Assembly: GCA_022497155.1 (NCBI GenBank)
Contig: MU385730.1
Location: 620,001 to 684,000, forward strand
DNA from: Whalleya microplaca
Taxonomy: Eukaryota > Ascomycota > Sordariomycetes > Xylariales > Xylariaceae
Direction of reading: 5' to 3'
Length of the DNA: 64,000 nt
Both the position numbers and the translations under genes were made by a program. The notes under the pieces were generated by a model. That model ran no database searches. It saw only the letters and a program-made list of their open reading frames with translations, and was not told the origin of the DNA. Of this stretch, positions 60,812 through 64,000 are shown in pieces (position 1 is the stretch's first letter; each line of letters starts with the position of its first letter).

Positions 60812-61035
60812 GTGTCACGTGTTACAAGGGTCAAGGTGGCTTGGCGACCTAATTCTTGTGTATTTTATGTAATACTAAGATAGAGGAAAAAGGAAGGAAT
60901 CTAAGCTAAAAGGTCGGCCGAGAAATTTACCATACATGTCAGGTGTAGGGCCTAAGCTGTGATTACGTAATGCGCACGGACCACACCTTAATCCTGTGCC
61001 TGGCCTGTGCCATAACAGGGAGCTTATATAGGAAT
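60812..61035 (+). mobile_element. LTR-retrotransposon fragment with polypurine tract
   Basis: A purine tract AAAAAGGGGAG (about 60802-60812) directly precedes TGTCACGTGTTAC, which looks like the start of a 3' LTR of a plus-strand element. The following ~220 bp keep near-normal base composition inside the AT-rich block. A TATATAAAA box follows at about 61064. The LTR's right end and its partner LTR were not located. Confidence 0.5.
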
Positions 61036-63607
61036 TATACCTTTATTATTAGCTTTTTCTGGGTATATAAAAATATTAAATATTTGATTAATAATTTATA
61101 AATTAGTTTTTAACAAATTTTTGCTTACCGGCATTATAAAAATTGCGTTAGTATAAAGCTTTTATTAAGTATATTTCCCAGCTTAAAATTAGGTGGGGTG
61201 AATTATTATTTCGGTAAATAAGTCCGGAATAATTACTTTTTTTTTAGTAAAATATATATGTTTTATATTATTTTTTTTTTGTCTTTAAAAATATTAAAAT
61301 GTCCTAAAGGTCTCTTATAATTAAGAGCTTAATTTAGGCTTAAGTTTTTTAGATATTTTTTATTTAGTCGGTATTAGTAGATATTACTATAGTATATTCG
61401 GTAATATTAATTATTTCTAAAAAAAGGTTTATTTCGACTAGTTTTTCTATTTTAAAGTTTGAGTTTAAATCTTTAGAGTATAAATTATCTATTTTATTTT
61501 TAGATTTTTATAGCTTTTTTACGGTAGAAAAGTAATATTTAGGTTTCTATATTATTTATAAAGGGCTTACGGCTGGAGCGTCTTATATATAAATATTGTA
61601 AGTTTGCTTATTAATTTTAGTTAGTATAAACCGCTCGATCTTAAATTTAATAACGGCTTGATTTTTTCGGAGCTAGCTTTTGCCTAAAAGTAAATTATAA
61701 GATTAATTTAATCTAACTATATATACTCGGAATATAGTTAGAATTCCTTTAATTACGAAAGGGAAAATAATATAATAATTAATTATAAAAGTGCTATTAT
61801 CTGCTATTTTAAGTTTATATAATTCTATAATAATAATAAGTTTTAAATTTTTCTTTCGGGTATATATTAAATTAATAAATTCCGATATAAATTTATAGTT
61901 TATTAAATAATATTAAATAAGTTATTTATTAATTTCCCTAAAAATAAATTTAAAATAGGTTTTTTTATTATTTAAGTAAGCCTTATTTATAACTTTAGCT
62001 GTTATAATAGTTATTATACCGTATGTAGAATAATATTTATATATCTTTTTGTTTTTACGTAAGGAGGTTTTTAGACGTTACTCTTTAATAGTTAATTTTA
62101 TTTTTTTAGCCAGCTGTACTTTAATAATAGGAAACCGATTTAATAATTAACCTTATATTATAGAAAGGAACGGAATAGTTTTTAATAATTCTTTTATATT
62201 TATCCGATTATACTAATAATTCTTATATACTCAGATAGGGATTATATTCTTTTTGTTGCCTAAACTCGCATCTTTTTTTTTTGACTATATTTTTGCTTTT
62301 ATATCGGCCAAACGCTAAGCTAACTCTTTTTTGCTGGGAAGATTTATGGCTTTCGATTATATTTTTAAACTAGGGTTTCCGGGTTAATTAATATTTCTCG
62401 GTATATTTAAGCTACTAGTAATATTTTCTAGGGTATTAAATACTTGTCGCCTTTTTTTAGCCGCTATAGCTATAAGTTTCTTAAATAAATTTGGCTAAAA
62501 GCTAGTACTATTCTTATCTAAAATCTCGCGATTATAAAAGGCTATTATTATAAAAATCCCGTTAGTTCTTTATATAATAATTTATATAATATAAGCTTAT
62601 AAAATTATTAGTTTTATTTAATTCTTATTTAAATTTTTAGCCGGGTTAGTATAAGGTAATTCTTCTTATAAGTTTTTAAAGATTGGCTGTTTTATAATAA
62701 TTATTTTTTAGATATAAGAGATTTTAATTTAAAGTTATTAGATTTTGGGATATAGGTTTAAGCTATATTTTTTTATATTATAATTTTAGCAGATAAAAAG
62801 TGGTTTATTTTAAAGATTAAAACGTAATAAGTAATTCCGGCTAAAATATTCGGTACTTCTATATTAATAATAGTGTTTAGGAGGCCGGTTTTTTATTAGT
62901 TGTTTATTTTTTCGTTTTTTTTAATTATTACGATAGTTTTTTTATTTATATTTATAGTTTAAAAATGGAGGCTGGCCAGGGTTTATAGGTATATATTAAA
63001 TATGGGTATTTATTAGATATTGTGGCTAATTCTAATAAAAGATTATAGGCATTATAGGAAATATAAGTCTTATAGGGGTACTTTCCGCTAGAGCAGAAAC
63101 GGCGATATTATTTATACGCGTAAATATAGTACCGAATTTCTAAAAGATCTTTTTATTAGTTATTCGACCTCTGGCTCTTCTGCTATCTACTATATTTATA
63201 AAATCAGTATTTTTACTAGGACGTACCGCATAAATAGAAATAGTATTAATTATATTATAAAATCTGTAATTTCGGGAGAAGTTCCTAATATTATCTAGCT
63301 TTTTGTTATAGTAAAGCCGATTAGTTATTCGATTTTGTAAGAAGTAATTTTCCTAATGTTTACTTAAATATAGGTACTTATATATCTTATTTTTTAAAAT
63401 ATTTTATTAAGCCGTATTAGCTTGAGGGAATAAATTAATAGCTCGTTTTATAAATTGAGCTATAGTTTTTTTTAAACGGCGTTTTAGATTATTGATTTTT
63501 AAGGAGAGACTGATATTATATTTGCTAATTTTTAATAGGAATCTTTTATATAGTCCGCTTTTTAATTGTTTTTAATTTAAACGCCTATCGGAATGTAGTT
63601 TATTAAA

Positions 63608-63952
63608 TTAAATTTTTATATTTTTACGTAATCTTTTCCGGAATATAAAGCGTAGTTTGATAATTTTTTGGTTTTCTAATATATTAGCTAGAGTATTATT
63701 TTCTATAAAAAGTTTGATATTTTTAATATATTTGTTTGGATTTTTTTTAGTTAGTTTTTTAAAAATAAAAATGTCGGCATTTATTTTAATGTATATATAA
63801 CGACGGTTATTAAATAGATTTTTAAATAATTCTTTTATAGAAATAATAGAGTTAATTGTAGATTTTCCCGAACTTTTTGGCTTAGGGATTCCTATTTCTG
63901 GATTTTCGGGTTTAATCTTTTTTTGTTTTAACTGCTCCCGTTTTGACTGATT
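63608..63952 (-). pseudogene. Decayed, start-less open frame of about 114 codons
   Basis: Between two stop codons the minus strand is open for about 114 codons and reads as a Lys/Asn/Ile-rich protein (NQSKREQLKQKKIKPENPEI near its beginning, FRKRLRKNIKI at its end). There is no in-frame ATG, as expected if RIP changed G to A. It is probably a remnant of a transposon ORF. The family is not recognised. Confidence 0.45.
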
Positions 63953-64000
63953 TTATTTTAACAATAGGTTACTTACAAGCTCGGAGGCTAAATTTAAGAC

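Larger units (their letters stand above)
53650..64000. mobile_element. AT-rich, RIP-like block of decayed repeats
   Basis: From about 53650 to the end the sequence is very A+T-rich. TpA dominates, CpA and TpG are scarce, and many surviving C/G bases are in CpG. This pattern fits RIP of transposable elements. No intact gene is present. Identifiable pieces are a 42-bp tandem repeat (54190-54900), an LTR fragment (60812-61035), and a start-less minus-strand frame (63608-63952). Other long plus-strand frames, such as 54357-54923, are low-complexity by-products of the composition. Confidence 0.85.

Noticed and set aside
60631..60834. Minus-strand 67-codon frame with a faint likeness to the end of a retroelement integrase
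   Set aside because: Its orientation conflicts with the polypurine tract and LTR start, which imply a plus-strand element; the likeness is too weak.

Overview
The window comes from a filamentous ascomycete (Pezizomycotina, most likely a Sordariomycete). Short 45-80 bp introns with GT(A/G)NGT donors interrupt most genes. The housekeeping proteins (Mad2, Ubp14-type deubiquitinase, Isu1, Dbp3, Rft1, Guf1) are typical of fungi, and the last ~10.4 kb is an extremely A+T-rich block of the kind left by repeat-induced point mutation (RIP). The class-level assignment is an inference. All exon-intron models were built by hand from splice signals, reading-frame continuity and family motifs. Each complete model closes in frame.

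Layout. (1) 0.7-6.0 kb: two secreted glycoside hydrolases, GH2 (+) and GH3 (-), facing each other tail to tail. (2) 8.5-27.0 kb: a secondary-metabolite-like cluster. It holds a TSC13/TECR-type enoyl reductase paralogue, a highly reducing polyketide synthase ending in an NRPS condensation domain, a 14-TM-type efflux transporter, a 45-codon ORF with strong codon bias, and two divergent paralogues of the AsaB/CmcJ-like hydroxylase-desaturase family. (3) 27.0-29.7 kb: poorly explained, with scraps of coding potential. (4) 29.7-43.6 kb: a dense conserved block of GUF1, MAD2, UBP14, ISU1, DBP3 and RFT1. (5) 43.6-47.3 kb: gene-poor, with a transposase-like scrap and a 605-bp hAT-like non-autonomous element that has a perfect 8-bp target-site duplication. 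(6) 47.4-49.4 kb: a sugar transporter with a 10-nt microexon. (7) 52.0-53.1 kb: a trichodiene-synthase-family terpene cyclase. (8) 53.6 kb to the end: the AT-rich block, with an LTR fragment, a 42-bp tandem repeat and decayed open frames.

How the genes may work together. The polyketide synthase would build a reduced chain, the AsaB-like enzymes could hydroxylate or desaturate it, and the transporter could export it. No thioesterase, P450 or transcription factor is visible in the cluster. The enoyl reductase paralogue belongs to the very-long-chain fatty acid elongation machinery. The synthase has its own apparently intact ER domain, so the paralogue is a candidate self-resistance copy or a lipid-tailoring enzyme rather than an obvious trans-ER. 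The terpene cyclase sits alone about 550 bp from the AT-rich boundary.
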